64,000 nt of DNA, taken from Jingyaoa shaoxingensis. GTDB lineage: Bacteria; Bacillota; Clostridia; Lachnospirales; Lachnospiraceae. Positions 33,778-43,119 of this stretch are shown piece by piece. The stretch's first letter is position 1. Every line of letters starts with the position of its first letter. The DNA lies in NCBI RefSeq assembly GCF_014385005.1, contig NZ_JACRSZ010000001.1:62001-126000 (forward strand), given 5' to 3'. The notes under the pieces are model-generated. The model saw only the letters and a list, made by a program, of their open reading frames with translations, was not told the origin of the DNA and did not search any database. Made by a program: the position numbers and the translations under genes.

Positions 33778-35334
33778 CTATCGTTTCAGGGAAAAATCTG
33801 ACTTTTCCAGTGTCAGGTTCGGATTATAGAACCGATCCCCCTTATTCAGTTCCTTTTCCCATGTCCGGCAGAAAAGATCTGCCTCCCTTTTTACCCGCTC
33901 CGCTTTCTGTGCGGTCATCTCAAACCCTCTTGTCTGCGATTCATAATGATACAGTTCTGCCTTCGGGTCATACAGAACCATGTAGCCCTGCTTTTGCAGT
34001 TTCATACAAAAATCAATGTCATTATAAGCCACACCCAGTTCTTCTGTAAATCCCCCGATTTGCCAAAATGCTTCCCGGCTTACCAGCATGCAGGCTGCCG
34101 TAACTGCAGACATCTGTCGGATCATACGGGCATATCGCTGGCACGCATAGTCACATTCCGCCATACCTTCAAAGGCATGACCTGCCACACCGCCATATCC
34201 CAGTACTACACCTGCATGCTGGATCGTACCATCTCCATAGATCAGACGGCATCCAACAGCTCCGGCAGCGGTCGTACAAATACATTGAACCAGTTCTTTT
34301 ATGGCTCCCACTTTTTTTATCTTTGTGTCATTATTCAGAAACAGCAGGTAGTCTCCTTTTGCTTCCATGGCAGCATCGTTGTTAATTCTGGAATAATTAA
34401 ACATCCCTTTCCAGGTTATAAGACGAATTCTTCTGTCTTTTTCCATCAGCCGTTCATACTCCCGGAATGTCTCTGGCTGTGTACTGTTATTTTCCACAAT
34501 CAGGATCTCCAGATGTTCATAACCACCAGACTTCAGGACACTGTCAATGCAGCAGATCAGGTCATCCATATGATCTTTATTGGGAATAATGACAGACACC
34601 AGCGGCTCTGTTCTGACCATTTCTTTTTCTGTCTGGATCCAGACCGGACTTTCCAGTTCCTGATCCATTTTTTCGGAAATATGATACAACAGTTCCGGTA
34701 CATGACAGATCTGTTCTGCTTTCGCAGCCAGTTTTCTCCACACTTCTTCCTGTTCTTCCTGCTTCAGGTCTTTTACAAGCTCTGTATCTGCCAAAAGCAC
34801 CGGTCCCAGATAATTCATCTGGCTTTGAAGTACCGGATCATAATCTGGTTTACAAAAAGGATCTTTCAGATGACCGTTTTTTTCCAGTATATCATGATCG
34901 GTATACAGAAGGCTCTTCTTCTGCTTTTCTGATGCCACAGTCACCAGCCGATATACCGCTTCCGGTCTTAAGACAGCCCCCGCCTGAATCAGCAGTATAT
35001 ACTCACATTTCTGAATATCTTGTGCATTCCACGTATCCTGTGTATACACAGAGATCTCTCCAAATGTCTGCTGCATCAGACTCTCCCGGCTTTGCTGTTC
35101 TTCCTGTGCAGTCCCATAAAGCAATACTGCACTTACCGGCACCCTTTTCCACAACTCTGCAGCCCTTTGTCGTTCCAGTTCTCTCCGGTCAGCACTATGA
35201 GATTTTAGCCACTTTTCATAATCTACAGGCCTGGACAATGCAGCCTTTCTTCCTGCACGAATCAATGTCTGACGGATTCCGTTCCGCTTCAGATAGGCAA
35301 CTCCTTTATCCAGTTTTTTTTTCAGCTCTGACAT
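33778..35334 (-). CDS. Two-domain GT2-type glycosyltransferase, first domain degenerate
   Basis: 518 residues. An N-terminal helix (VAYLKRNGIRQTLIRAG, DYEKWL) matches the start of the gene at 27966. The first GT-like domain (about 65-250) is shortened and lacks a clear DxD beyond LLYTDHDIL. The second (about 255-500) is complete: VSVIIPNKDHMDDLICCIDS, LFLNNDTKIKK, AYNDIDFCMKLQ. The tail is GDRFYNPNLTLEKSDFSLKR, as in the paralogues. Likely a single-activity transferase descended from the two-domain form. Confidence 0.85.
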   Translation of the reverse strand: MSELKKKLDKGVAYLKRNGIRQTLIRAGRKAALSRPVDYEKWLKSHSADRRELERQRAAELWKRVPVSAVLLYGTAQEEQQSRESLMQQTFGEISVYTQDTWNAQDIQKCEYILLIQAGAVLRPEAVYRLVTVASEKQKKSLLYTDHDILEKNGHLKDPFCKPDYDPVLQSQMNYLGPVLLADTELVKDLKQEEQEEVWRKLAAKAEQICHVPELLYHISEKMDQELESPVWIQTEKEMVRTEPLVSVIIPNKDHMDDLICCIDSVLKSGGYEHLEILIVENNSTQPETFREYERLMEKDRRIRLITWKGMFNYSRINNDAAMEAKGDYLLFLNNDTKIKKVGAIKELVQCICTTAAGAVGCRLIYGDGTIQHAGVVLGYGGVAGHAFEGMAECDYACQRYARMIRQMSAVTAACMLVSREAFWQIGGFTEELGVAYNDIDFCMKLQKQGYMVLYDPKAELYHYESQTRGFEMTAQKAERVKREADLFCRTWEKELNKGDRFYNPNLTLEKSDFSLKR

Positions 35335-35344
35335 GATTCTGCCG

Positions 35345-38300
35345 CTATTCCTTTCCTTTCTTTTCTGTCTCTGGCGGAATCCGGAAGGTACAGTTCCATG
35401 TGGTTCTGGAAAGATTCACATTGTAATATGGATCTCCCTTTTTCAACACCTCTCCCCATCTATTTCGAAAATAAGACACTTCCCGGTTATACCGTTCCAG
35501 TTTCTCCGGAGTATCTTCCAGACCCCTTGACTTGGATTCATAATGATATAATTCTGCTTCCGGATTGTATACTACCTGTTTGCCAATCTTCTGGACTTTC
35601 ATACAAAAGTCCACATCATTTAAGGCAACCCGGAGAATCTCTTCAAAACCTGCAACTTTTTCAAAACACTCTCTTGACACCATCATGCAGGCTGCTGTAA
35701 CGGCACTTAAGTTCTGCATGGTACATGCCCGTCCCATATAGCCACTGATATCTCCCGGTTCTTTTACAAAGAGATGTCCGGCAATATTGCTCAATCCCAG
35801 GATCACTCCCGCATGCTGAATGGTTCCATCTGGATAATAAAGCTTCGATCCTACCACGCCCACATCCGGCTGCTGGCACACAGAGAGCATCTCTTCCATC
35901 CAGTCTTCCGTCAGGATCTCGGTATCATTATTTAAAAAGATAAGATATTCTCCTTCTGACTGTTTTGCCGCAAAATTGTTAATGGCAGAATAATTGAATT
36001 CTTTTTCCCATGTGAGAAGTCGTACCTTCGAATACCGTTCCTGCATTTTTTTATAATAAACAAACGTATCCGCACGTTTGCTGTTGTTCTCTACCACCAG
36101 CACTTCATAATTGGAATACGTGCTTTTCTTCGCTATGGATCTCAGACACTGGTCCAGATCTCCGATATGATCCTGGTTCGGAATAATAACCGATATCTTT
36201 GGACTCCCCTGTACCTGCCATTTCACCCGGTATCTCAGAGGATAGTTGGCCCAGGTCACCTGCGCCGGAATCTGCTTCTTCGCATAGTAATCCTGCAGTA
36301 CCTGTTTTCCTTCTTCCCATTCCCGTACCAGTTCCTGTCTCTGTGCAAGATTTCTTTCCATCGGACAGTTCTGATGATAGAGAAGCCTGCTCATATGTGC
36401 CATACTTCCTGCCAGTTCCCGGCACCTGAGAATCAGGTCATACACAGATGCTCTTCCATATTCCGGATGAATTCCTCCGGCTCTTTCTGCCAGTTCTTTT
36501 TTTATCCAGATACTGTTCCCAATATAATTTCCACTCTGTAAGGTATACGGACTGTCATCCGGCTTGAACTGCGGATCAAAATATTCCTTTTTCTGTGGAT
36601 CCCATTTATCAGAATCTGAATACAACATCTGTGTATCCGGATACTGGTTCAGATATTTTACCATCTCATACATTGCTCCCGGCTCCAGGGTATCGCCTGC
36701 TTCCATCAGCAGCACATAGTCCCCGGACATTCCAGAGAGATTCTGTGCTTCTCTGCCAGTCAGCAGTTTCCACTTCTTCCATGTCTGCTTTTCCAGACTT
36801 TCCCTGGTATATTCTGCCAGTCTTTCATTTCCTTCACCGATATGCATCAGCACGGCAATCTCCGGCTGACGGACAAAGGTTACTTTTTCCTGCTGCACAC
36901 GCTCTTCTTCTGTAAACCGGTGTGCCATACGCCAGGTGTCAAAACGCTGATTTTCCACGCGATACGCTTTGCCTTCTCCGAACAGCCCCATCTCATGAGG
37001 TGCAATGTACGAGATCACATCTCTGGCGCCACGCAGATCCATTAGCTTCTTTCCGATCCTGCTCTGCTTGATACGCAGTTTTTCCACCGGAATCAGAAAA
37101 TGCACTTCACTGATACCGTCTTTTGCCAGCAATGTAAACTTTCTGTTTTTCTGCGCCTGTTCCGGTAACCGGAACTCCAGACGAAAACCTGCCTTACTGC
37201 TCTTTCCGCTTAACTTAAACCGCTCTGCCACATCTCTTCGGTAAAGATAATCCGTTTTTACCAGATCCAGTTTCCGGTTCTGCTCATCCAGAAGAGCGAA
37301 ATGCACCTGTTTATCCGCCTTGCTCACCGCCCATCCATTCACATGAATGCCTGTCATTGCAATCTCAAAGGTATCTACAAAAACTTCGATTCCATGATTT
37401 GCCTCTGCATTGGCACGGGCAATCTCCTGACGGTGTGCTTCCTCTGCCTGGAAGTTCACGCATCCCGGGGAAATCTCCTCATATAGATAGCGGAGCGGTA
37501 TATGTTCTCCTGTGATATACTTTTGGAAGGACTGTTCCATACAGGTATACTGAGCAATCTCCTGTTCGGTCAGCCCCGCCTTTTTATAAAGCAGTTCCTT
37601 GTACAGAGCACTTCTCTCTACATTCCCATAAAGATAATTCTGAATAATACGGAACACTACATAATTCACCGGAATCGGAAAATCAAAGGTCCATTCATAA
37701 TCCATATGAATCCATCCGTCTCCGGTGCAGATTACATTGCCCGTCACCATATCAATATCTGTCACTTTGGCGCATGTAAGGTCTTCCGGAAGCAATACCT
37801 CCCCAAATACTTTCTCAAATTCTTCCGTCACAACGAATTGTTCACAGCTCCCGGATTTCTTAATTACTTCTATATACTTCATCAGAAGTGCAATTGCTTC
37901 TTCTGTCTGTCCTTCCAGCAGGAAATGATCCATCTGTTCTTCCAGCGTCTGTCCTGTAAGGAAATCAATCGCTATCCCCACTTCTGTCCTCCGACATCGG
38001 TTCATAGTCATGCCACTGCCCTTATATGCATCATTCAGTGCTTCCATCCAGTGTTCCAGACGGTCAATATGATCCTTTCCCTCCGGATAGCACGCCACCT
38101 TTCTGGCATAACGTCTGCCTGCACCATCCATCTGTATATCGGTACGGATGGCAAACTTCGCGGCACGCTCGTTGGAATACTTGGAAAAAATAGTACGCTT
38201 CACATCTGTATCTGCGTTTTTTTTCTCCCGTATCACAACCAGATAGGAATTGGAAAATACCGGAAACAGCCCATCCTCAATAATCTGGTCAAAGGCTTTG

Positions 38301-39136
38301 GACTCATCAAACATCAGATAGCGTTCCCGATCAAAATTGCGCAGATTATCCCATAGTTCTCCTACTTTGGGCAGATGTGCATCGGAATAAATCGTCATCG
38401 GAAGTCGATAATCCGGATAAGGATAATAAAACTGCATCTCTTCCAATCCTGCTGACCGGATGATCTTTTCCAGTTCCGGTCTGGAGAATGTCCGTTTCTG
38501 CGCATCTTCACGGTAACCTTCCATTCCTCCAAAGTATTTCCCGGAATACTCTTCCCTGCATCCTGCAAAGTAACGCAGTCCCAGACGATTCTGTGATGCA
38601 ATCACGATGCTTCCGCCCGGCGCCAGAAGTTCTTTTGCGCTCATCAAAAGATCCCGGTAAGGCGCAGTACCGTCCATCAGCATTCTTCCAGCTTCAAAAG
38701 CACCTATCATAAAAATCCAGTCATACTTTTCTTCCAGCTGAGGCACCACATCCCTGTATGCTCCATTATAGATCTCTATATTTTCCCGTTCCCGGTTACG
38801 CAGCGCATTAACCCGGCACTTCTGCGTCGAAGGCTCAATGCAGGTTACCGCTCCGGCCTTTTCCGCCAGAATCCCGGTCAGCGAACCTTCCTGTGATCCA
38901 ATCTCCAGTACCCGGTCTTTTTTCTCAACAGGAAGCCACTCTACTGCGTTCCATCGAATATGGGAAAGTGAAAACAAAACAGCCCAGTTTTTCTCCTGGG
39001 CAATTTTGTGATTATATTCAGTTTCAGGGAAATCTGTCACGATCTCCTCCAGCTTCTTTTCTGCTTCTGTGATGTCGTAATCGTCCTTTACCGCATACGC
39101 ATCCTCAATTACTACTCTTCCAATCTCAGTCTTCAT
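35345..39136 (-). CDS. Methyltransferase / kinase-like / GT2 fusion protein, 1263 aa
   Basis: Domains in order: a SAM methyltransferase (about 60-230; RVLEIGSQEGSLTGILAE); an aminoglycoside-phosphotransferase or LPS-kinase-like domain (about 310-540; VTDIDMVTGNVICTGDGW and HMDYEWTFDFPIPVN); a beta-sandwich segment (about 580-690; TFEIAMTGIHVNGWAVS); a degenerate GT2 domain (about 750-950); and an intact GT2 domain (about 975-1240; ISVIIPNQDHIGDLDQCLRS, FLNNDTEIL, ALNDVDFCMK). Such a chain could modify the chain end by methylation or phosphorylation while extending it, as WbdD does for chain termination in E. coli O9a (analogy only). Adjacent to the ABC exporter, which fits a terminator-linked export scheme. 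Start behind GGAGACTGAGAGC. Confidence 0.82.
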   Translation of the reverse strand: MKTEIGRVVIEDAYAVKDDYDITEAEKKLEEIVTDFPETEYNHKIAQEKNWAVLFSLSHIRWNAVEWLPVEKKDRVLEIGSQEGSLTGILAEKAGAVTCIEPSTQKCRVNALRNRERENIEIYNGAYRDVVPQLEEKYDWIFMIGAFEAGRMLMDGTAPYRDLLMSAKELLAPGGSIVIASQNRLGLRYFAGCREEYSGKYFGGMEGYREDAQKRTFSRPELEKIIRSAGLEEMQFYYPYPDYRLPMTIYSDAHLPKVGELWDNLRNFDRERYLMFDESKAFDQIIEDGLFPVFSNSYLVVIREKKNADTDVKRTIFSKYSNERAAKFAIRTDIQMDGAGRRYARKVACYPEGKDHIDRLEHWMEALNDAYKGSGMTMNRCRRTEVGIAIDFLTGQTLEEQMDHFLLEGQTEEAIALLMKYIEVIKKSGSCEQFVVTEEFEKVFGEVLLPEDLTCAKVTDIDMVTGNVICTGDGWIHMDYEWTFDFPIPVNYVVFRIIQNYLYGNVERSALYKELLYKKAGLTEQEIAQYTCMEQSFQKYITGEHIPLRYLYEEISPGCVNFQAEEAHRQEIARANAEANHGIEVFVDTFEIAMTGIHVNGWAVSKADKQVHFALLDEQNRKLDLVKTDYLYRRDVAERFKLSGKSSKAGFRLEFRLPEQAQKNRKFTLLAKDGISEVHFLIPVEKLRIKQSRIGKKLMDLRGARDVISYIAPHEMGLFGEGKAYRVENQRFDTWRMAHRFTEEERVQQEKVTFVRQPEIAVLMHIGEGNERLAEYTRESLEKQTWKKWKLLTGREAQNLSGMSGDYVLLMEAGDTLEPGAMYEMVKYLNQYPDTQMLYSDSDKWDPQKKEYFDPQFKPDDSPYTLQSGNYIGNSIWIKKELAERAGGIHPEYGRASVYDLILRCRELAGSMAHMSRLLYHQNCPMERNLAQRQELVREWEEGKQVLQDYYAKKQIPAQVTWANYPLRYRVKWQVQGSPKISVIIPNQDHIGDLDQCLRSIAKKSTYSNYEVLVVENNSKRADTFVYYKKMQERYSKVRLLTWEKEFNYSAINNFAAKQSEGEYLIFLNNDTEILTEDWMEEMLSVCQQPDVGVVGSKLYYPDGTIQHAGVILGLSNIAGHLFVKEPGDISGYMGRACTMQNLSAVTAACMMVSRECFEKVAGFEEILRVALNDVDFCMKVQKIGKQVVYNPEAELYHYESKSRGLEDTPEKLERYNREVSYFRNRWGEVLKKGDPYYNVNLSRTTWNCTFRIPPETEKKGKE

Positions 39137-39140
39137 GCTC

Positions 39141-40394
39141 TCAGTCTCCGCAATTCTGTACTGTTATCTGTGAATCCATATCATAAAATCCCACAGTATT
39201 CTTGTCAGATACTACCGATATACTGCATACATCATACAGGCGGTGATATACATTAAAATCTCCGTTCTCGTATCCGGTGCAGCTAATGGACAGCAGATAT
39301 TCCCCGCCCTGCAGATTCATGATCTGGGTAAAACTGATAATCTGGCTGTCTCCTTTTTTCTTTGGCTCAATGGTAACTCTCTCATACATGGTGTTGGTTC
39401 CGGTGATCTCTGTGCCTTTCAGGTCCTTGATCGTAAAGGTATAGATCGGTGCATTCACATCTTCATGGAAAACAACCTTGTACTTAATCGTGAAAGTACT
39501 CATTTTCTCAATGGTATTTCCAGGTACTCCATTCTCATCTTCAATGGTAAAATCTACGATCTGTGCCTGTGATCCGCCATACTCCAGCACATTGGGATTC
39601 TGGCTGAAAGGTCGGTCAAAGACACCTTCTTTTTCTACTTTGGCAGCCTTATTTTTGTCACCATCCATCTGTACCAGAACCTTTTTGTACAGGTTAATCA
39701 TCTCCTTCGGTTTTCCTTCATTCAGAAGAACTCCCTTATTCAAAAGAATGACTCTGTCACAGTAACGACTGATGCTCCCAAGATCATGGCTGACAAAGAC
39801 AATGGTCTTTCCCATCTTCTTAAACTCTTCAAACTTTCGGTAACACTTTGACTGAAAGAACACATCTCCCACTGAAAGTGCCTCATCCACAATCAGAATC
39901 TCCGGATCAATATTAATAGCCACTGCAAACGCAAGACGTACGAACATACCACTGGAATACGTCTTTACCGGCTGGTATACAAAGTCCCCGATATCTGCAA
40001 ACTGCAGAATATCATCCAGCTTCTGATCGATCTCTTCTCTGGAAAATCCAATCATAGTTCCATTCAGATAGATATTCTCCAGTCCGGTATACTCCATGTT
40101 GAATCCAGCTCCCAGTTCCAGGAGAGCTGAGATTCTTCCATCTACCTTTACTTCTCCCTCTGTGGGATTCACTACACCGGTAATGATCTTCAGTACGGTA
40201 GACTTACCAGAACCGTTGGTTCCGATAATGCCTACGCATTCCCCTTTCTGAATCTGGAAATTCACATCCCGAAGTGCATAATGTTCCCGCACATTGACTT
40301 TCTTTCCCAGTGCTTCCTTCAGACGGTCGGAAGGTTTGTCATATAACTTGTATCGTTTGCTCAGGTGTTCCACCGAAATGGCCACATCATTCAT
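39141..40394 (-). CDS. Polysaccharide/teichoic-acid ABC exporter ATPase with C-terminal binding domain
   Basis: 417 residues from ATG 40394; AGAGGTAG overlaps the stop of the permease gene and sets this start rather than one 30 bases upstream. Walker A GTNGSGKST (58-66), signature YSSGMFVRLAFAVA, Walker B ILIVDEAL and the switch VSHD. Residues about 265-417 form a Wzt-type beta-sandwich (FTIEDENGVPGNTIEKM), which in O9a-type systems recognises the modified chain end. Works with the permease gene just upstream to export the lipid-linked polymer. Confidence 0.93.
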   Translation of the reverse strand: MNDVAISVEHLSKRYKLYDKPSDRLKEALGKKVNVREHYALRDVNFQIQKGECVGIIGTNGSGKSTVLKIITGVVNPTEGEVKVDGRISALLELGAGFNMEYTGLENIYLNGTMIGFSREEIDQKLDDILQFADIGDFVYQPVKTYSSGMFVRLAFAVAINIDPEILIVDEALSVGDVFFQSKCYRKFEEFKKMGKTIVFVSHDLGSISRYCDRVILLNKGVLLNEGKPKEMINLYKKVLVQMDGDKNKAAKVEKEGVFDRPFSQNPNVLEYGGSQAQIVDFTIEDENGVPGNTIEKMSTFTIKYKVVFHEDVNAPIYTFTIKDLKGTEITGTNTMYERVTIEPKKKGDSQIISFTQIMNLQGGEYLLSISCTGYENGDFNVYHRLYDVCSISVVSDKNTVGFYDMDSQITVQNCGD

Positions 40395-40407
40395 ATCTTT
40401 TCTACCT

Positions 40408-41217
40408 CTACAGTACATCTGCAAAATGTACTTTTAATTTTTTAAATAATCTTGTTCCGAACAGGAACAGTACTACTGTCACTGCCCAGAAGTAAATGGT
40501 CTGTCCCGGATGCTCCCAGAACCACTGTTTGTCCACCAGGGCATTCCGGTAACCGGATACAATGTAATACATGGGATTCAGCTTCAGGATTCTTGCAACT
40601 AATGCATTCTCTGAGATCCCCATATCCACAAAATCCCACATAATCGGGGTCATCCATACTCCGATCTGGAGCAGAATGGTAATCAAATGGGTCAGATCCC
40701 TGAAAAATACAACCACAGCACTGGTAATATAGGTCATGGACAGAACCAGCGCAAAAGCACAGATGCTGTAGTACAGAAGCTGTATTGCATAAATATCCGG
40801 GAATTTTCCATAGCAGCAAAACAGTACTAATGTAAATGCCACAAAAAATACATGTACAAATACTGCTGAAATCACCTTAATTAACGGCAGGATACTGATC
40901 TTAAATACAACCTTCTTTACCAGGTAACTGTATTCAATCAGTGCATTGGTTCCCTGCACCAGCGCATCCTGAAAAAAGAACCACGGCACCAGCCCACACA
41001 CCAGCCATAGTACAAACGGTACGGCTTTCGGTGCTCCCTGACGTACTACCCCAAAGACAAACCAGTAAACCAGTACAGTAACCACCGGCTGTATAAATGC
41101 CCAGATGATTCCCAGATAAGATCCGGCATATTTAGTTTTAAAATCATTCTTCGCCAGTGTCCAGATCAGTTTCCGGTTCTGATACAGTTCCGATGGAATC
41201 ATAAATAACTGCTTCAT
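40408..41217 (-). CDS. ABC-2 type polymer export permease (TagG/Wzm-like)
   Basis: 269 residues with six predicted helices. The N-terminal NRKLIWTLAKNDFKTKYAGSYLGIIWAFIQP and C-terminal LNPMYYIVSGYRNALVDK are typical of TagG/RfbA-type permeases that move undecaprenyl-linked polymers across the membrane. Pairs with the ATPase gene 13 bases downstream. Confidence 0.93.
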   Translation of the reverse strand: MKQLFMIPSELYQNRKLIWTLAKNDFKTKYAGSYLGIIWAFIQPVVTVLVYWFVFGVVRQGAPKAVPFVLWLVCGLVPWFFFQDALVQGTNALIEYSYLVKKVVFKISILPLIKVISAVFVHVFFVAFTLVLFCCYGKFPDIYAIQLLYYSICAFALVLSMTYITSAVVVFFRDLTHLITILLQIGVWMTPIMWDFVDMGISENALVARILKLNPMYYIVSGYRNALVDKQWFWEHPGQTIYFWAVTVVLFLFGTRLFKKLKVHFADVL

Positions 41218-41221
41218 AGAT

Positions 41222-42136
41222 TCACCCCTGAATTTCCTTCAGGTAACGGATCAGGGCGTCCTGCCAGGTCGGAAGCGGTGTGAATCCGTTCTTTACCAGC
41301 TTGCTCTTATCCAGTCTGCTGTTAAACGGACGTGCTGCCTTAGACATTCCATATTCTTCTGTAGTTACCGGAATTACTTTTGTATCATAACCTGCCTGTC
41401 TGTAGATCTCGCAGGTAAAATCATACCAGGAAATATATCCTCCCTCGTTAGTTGCATGATAATAACCGTATTTGTCTGTCTCGATCATATCGACCAGGAG
41501 TCTTGCCAGGTCATATGTGTAAGTAGGTGTACCGATCTGATCCTTTACCACTCTCACGGTATCATGAGTCTTTCCCACATTCAGCATGGTCTTAATAAAG
41601 TTCTTGCCATTCACACCGAATACCCACGCAATACGTACGATAAAATACTTGTCCAGATTACCGCTGACTGCCAATTCGCCTTCCAGCTTGGTCTGTCCGT
41701 ATACATTCATTGGTTTGTAATCCTTGCAGTCCGGATCCCACGGGGTCTCTCCCTGTCCATCAAAGACATAGTCTGTGCTGATATATACCATCTTACAGTC
41801 CAGCTTCCTGCAGACCAAAGCAATATTTTCTGTTCCGCCTGCATTGACCGCACGTACCTTTGCTACTTTATCATCATCTTCTGCCATATCTACAGCAGTC
41901 CATGCTGCACAGTGTACCACTACATCCGGCTGAATCTCTTCCAGAATCTTCTCTACAGCTGCCTTATCTGTAATATCCAGAGATACATAAGCCATCTTCG
42001 TCACTGCACTGCCATCCTGAATTCCGGCATATTCAGCAGCCACATCACTTCCAATACCTTCATAGCCTCTTTTTTTCAGTTCATTCATCACATCATGTCC
42101 CAGCTGTCCTGCCACACCTGTCACAAATATCTTCAT
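41222..42136 (-). CDS. rfbD: dTDP-4-dehydrorhamnose reductase
   Basis: 304 residues of the extended SDR fold. IFVTGVAGQLGHDVMNEL is the NAD(P)-binding Gly motif, CAAWTAVDMAEDD and YISTDYVFDG are RfbD signatures, and YGQTKLEGE carries the catalytic Tyr/Lys. It makes dTDP-L-rhamnose in the last step. The rfbA, rfbB and rfbC genes are not in this window, so they must lie elsewhere. Placement shows rhamnose is a component of the polymer. Confidence 0.95.
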   Translation of the reverse strand: MKIFVTGVAGQLGHDVMNELKKRGYEGIGSDVAAEYAGIQDGSAVTKMAYVSLDITDKAAVEKILEEIQPDVVVHCAAWTAVDMAEDDDKVAKVRAVNAGGTENIALVCRKLDCKMVYISTDYVFDGQGETPWDPDCKDYKPMNVYGQTKLEGELAVSGNLDKYFIVRIAWVFGVNGKNFIKTMLNVGKTHDTVRVVKDQIGTPTYTYDLARLLVDMIETDKYGYYHATNEGGYISWYDFTCEIYRQAGYDTKVIPVTTEEYGMSKAARPFNSRLDKSKLVKNGFTPLPTWQDALIRYLKEIQG

Positions 42137-42169
42137 TTTTCTCTCGCCTTTCCAGTTATTTTCTTATTT

Positions 42170-43096
42170 TTATATTTCACTGTCTATCTTTCTGGAGATG
42201 AGATAACGCGGTCTTCCCTTTACCTCCTCATAGATCTTGGAAATATAATATCCAATAATTCCAAGGCTGATCATCAGAATACTTCCGATCAGTAACAGCA
42301 ATAAAATCACAGTAGTAAATCCCTCTACTGCATTACCTGTAAAGTAATGTATCAGTGTCTGTATTCCCAGAATCACTGCCAGAAAAAACACAAACACGCC
42401 TGCTCCTGTTACAAACTGCATCGGTGCGGATGAAAAGGATACGATATTGGTAATTGCATAACGAATCAGTGATTTGGTGGACCATTTGGATTCGCCTTCT
42501 TCTCTTTCTCTCACATCGAATTCCACAGAAGTTGTCTTATATCCAATCCACGCAGACAGTGCGCGGAAAAATGCATTACGCTCCGGCATATCCAGAAGTG
42601 CATCTACTGCCTTACGGTCCAGCAGCTTAAAGTCAGATGCTCTGGACATGTCAATCCCTACTGCTTTGGAAATCAGTTTATAGAACATTCCCGCACTTGC
42701 CTTATGCGCCAGGCTCTCTTTTCCACGGCTGTGTTTCACACCTTCCACCACTTCATATCCCTGTTCCCACAAGCGGTACATCTCTACTAACGTTTCAGGT
42801 GGATGCTGCAGATCACAGTCCATCACTACGCAGCAGTCTCCTTTTGTATTTGCCAGTCCTGCCAACATTGCAGATTCTTTTCCAAAGTTCCTGGAAAAAT
42901 GTACTCCGGCAATATGCGGATCTTTTTGGGCTGTCCGCTCAATCTCTGACCAGGTGCCGTCCTTGGATCCGTCATCTACAAACACAATTTCATATGGTAT
43001 CTTCTGTTCTTCCAGAATCTGTCCTATCACAATTCCTGCTTTTTCGATCATCTTCTCCTCATTGTATGCCGGAAGAACCACAGACAAAAGCTTCAT
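42170..43096 (-). CDS. GtrB/DPM1-type polyprenyl-phosphate glycosyltransferase
   Basis: 308 residues. LSVVLPAYNEEKMIEKAG, FVDDGSKDGTW and VVMDCDLQHPPE define the GT2 catalytic domain; two C-terminal helices (about 232-252 and 265-290) anchor it. Such enzymes charge undecaprenyl phosphate with a single hexose used outside the membrane by GT-C enzymes. The YfhO-type protein in the same operon is a candidate user. Confidence 0.9.
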   Translation of the reverse strand: MKLLSVVLPAYNEEKMIEKAGIVIGQILEEQKIPYEIVFVDDGSKDGTWSEIERTAQKDPHIAGVHFSRNFGKESAMLAGLANTKGDCCVVMDCDLQHPPETLVEMYRLWEQGYEVVEGVKHSRGKESLAHKASAGMFYKLISKAVGIDMSRASDFKLLDRKAVDALLDMPERNAFFRALSAWIGYKTTSVEFDVREREEGESKWSTKSLIRYAITNIVSFSSAPMQFVTGAGVFVFFLAVILGIQTLIHYFTGNAVEGFTTVILLLLLIGSILMISLGIIGYYISKIYEEVKGRPRYLISRKIDSEI

Positions 43097-43119
43097 TTTT
43101 TCATAATCTCCTTTCTGGT

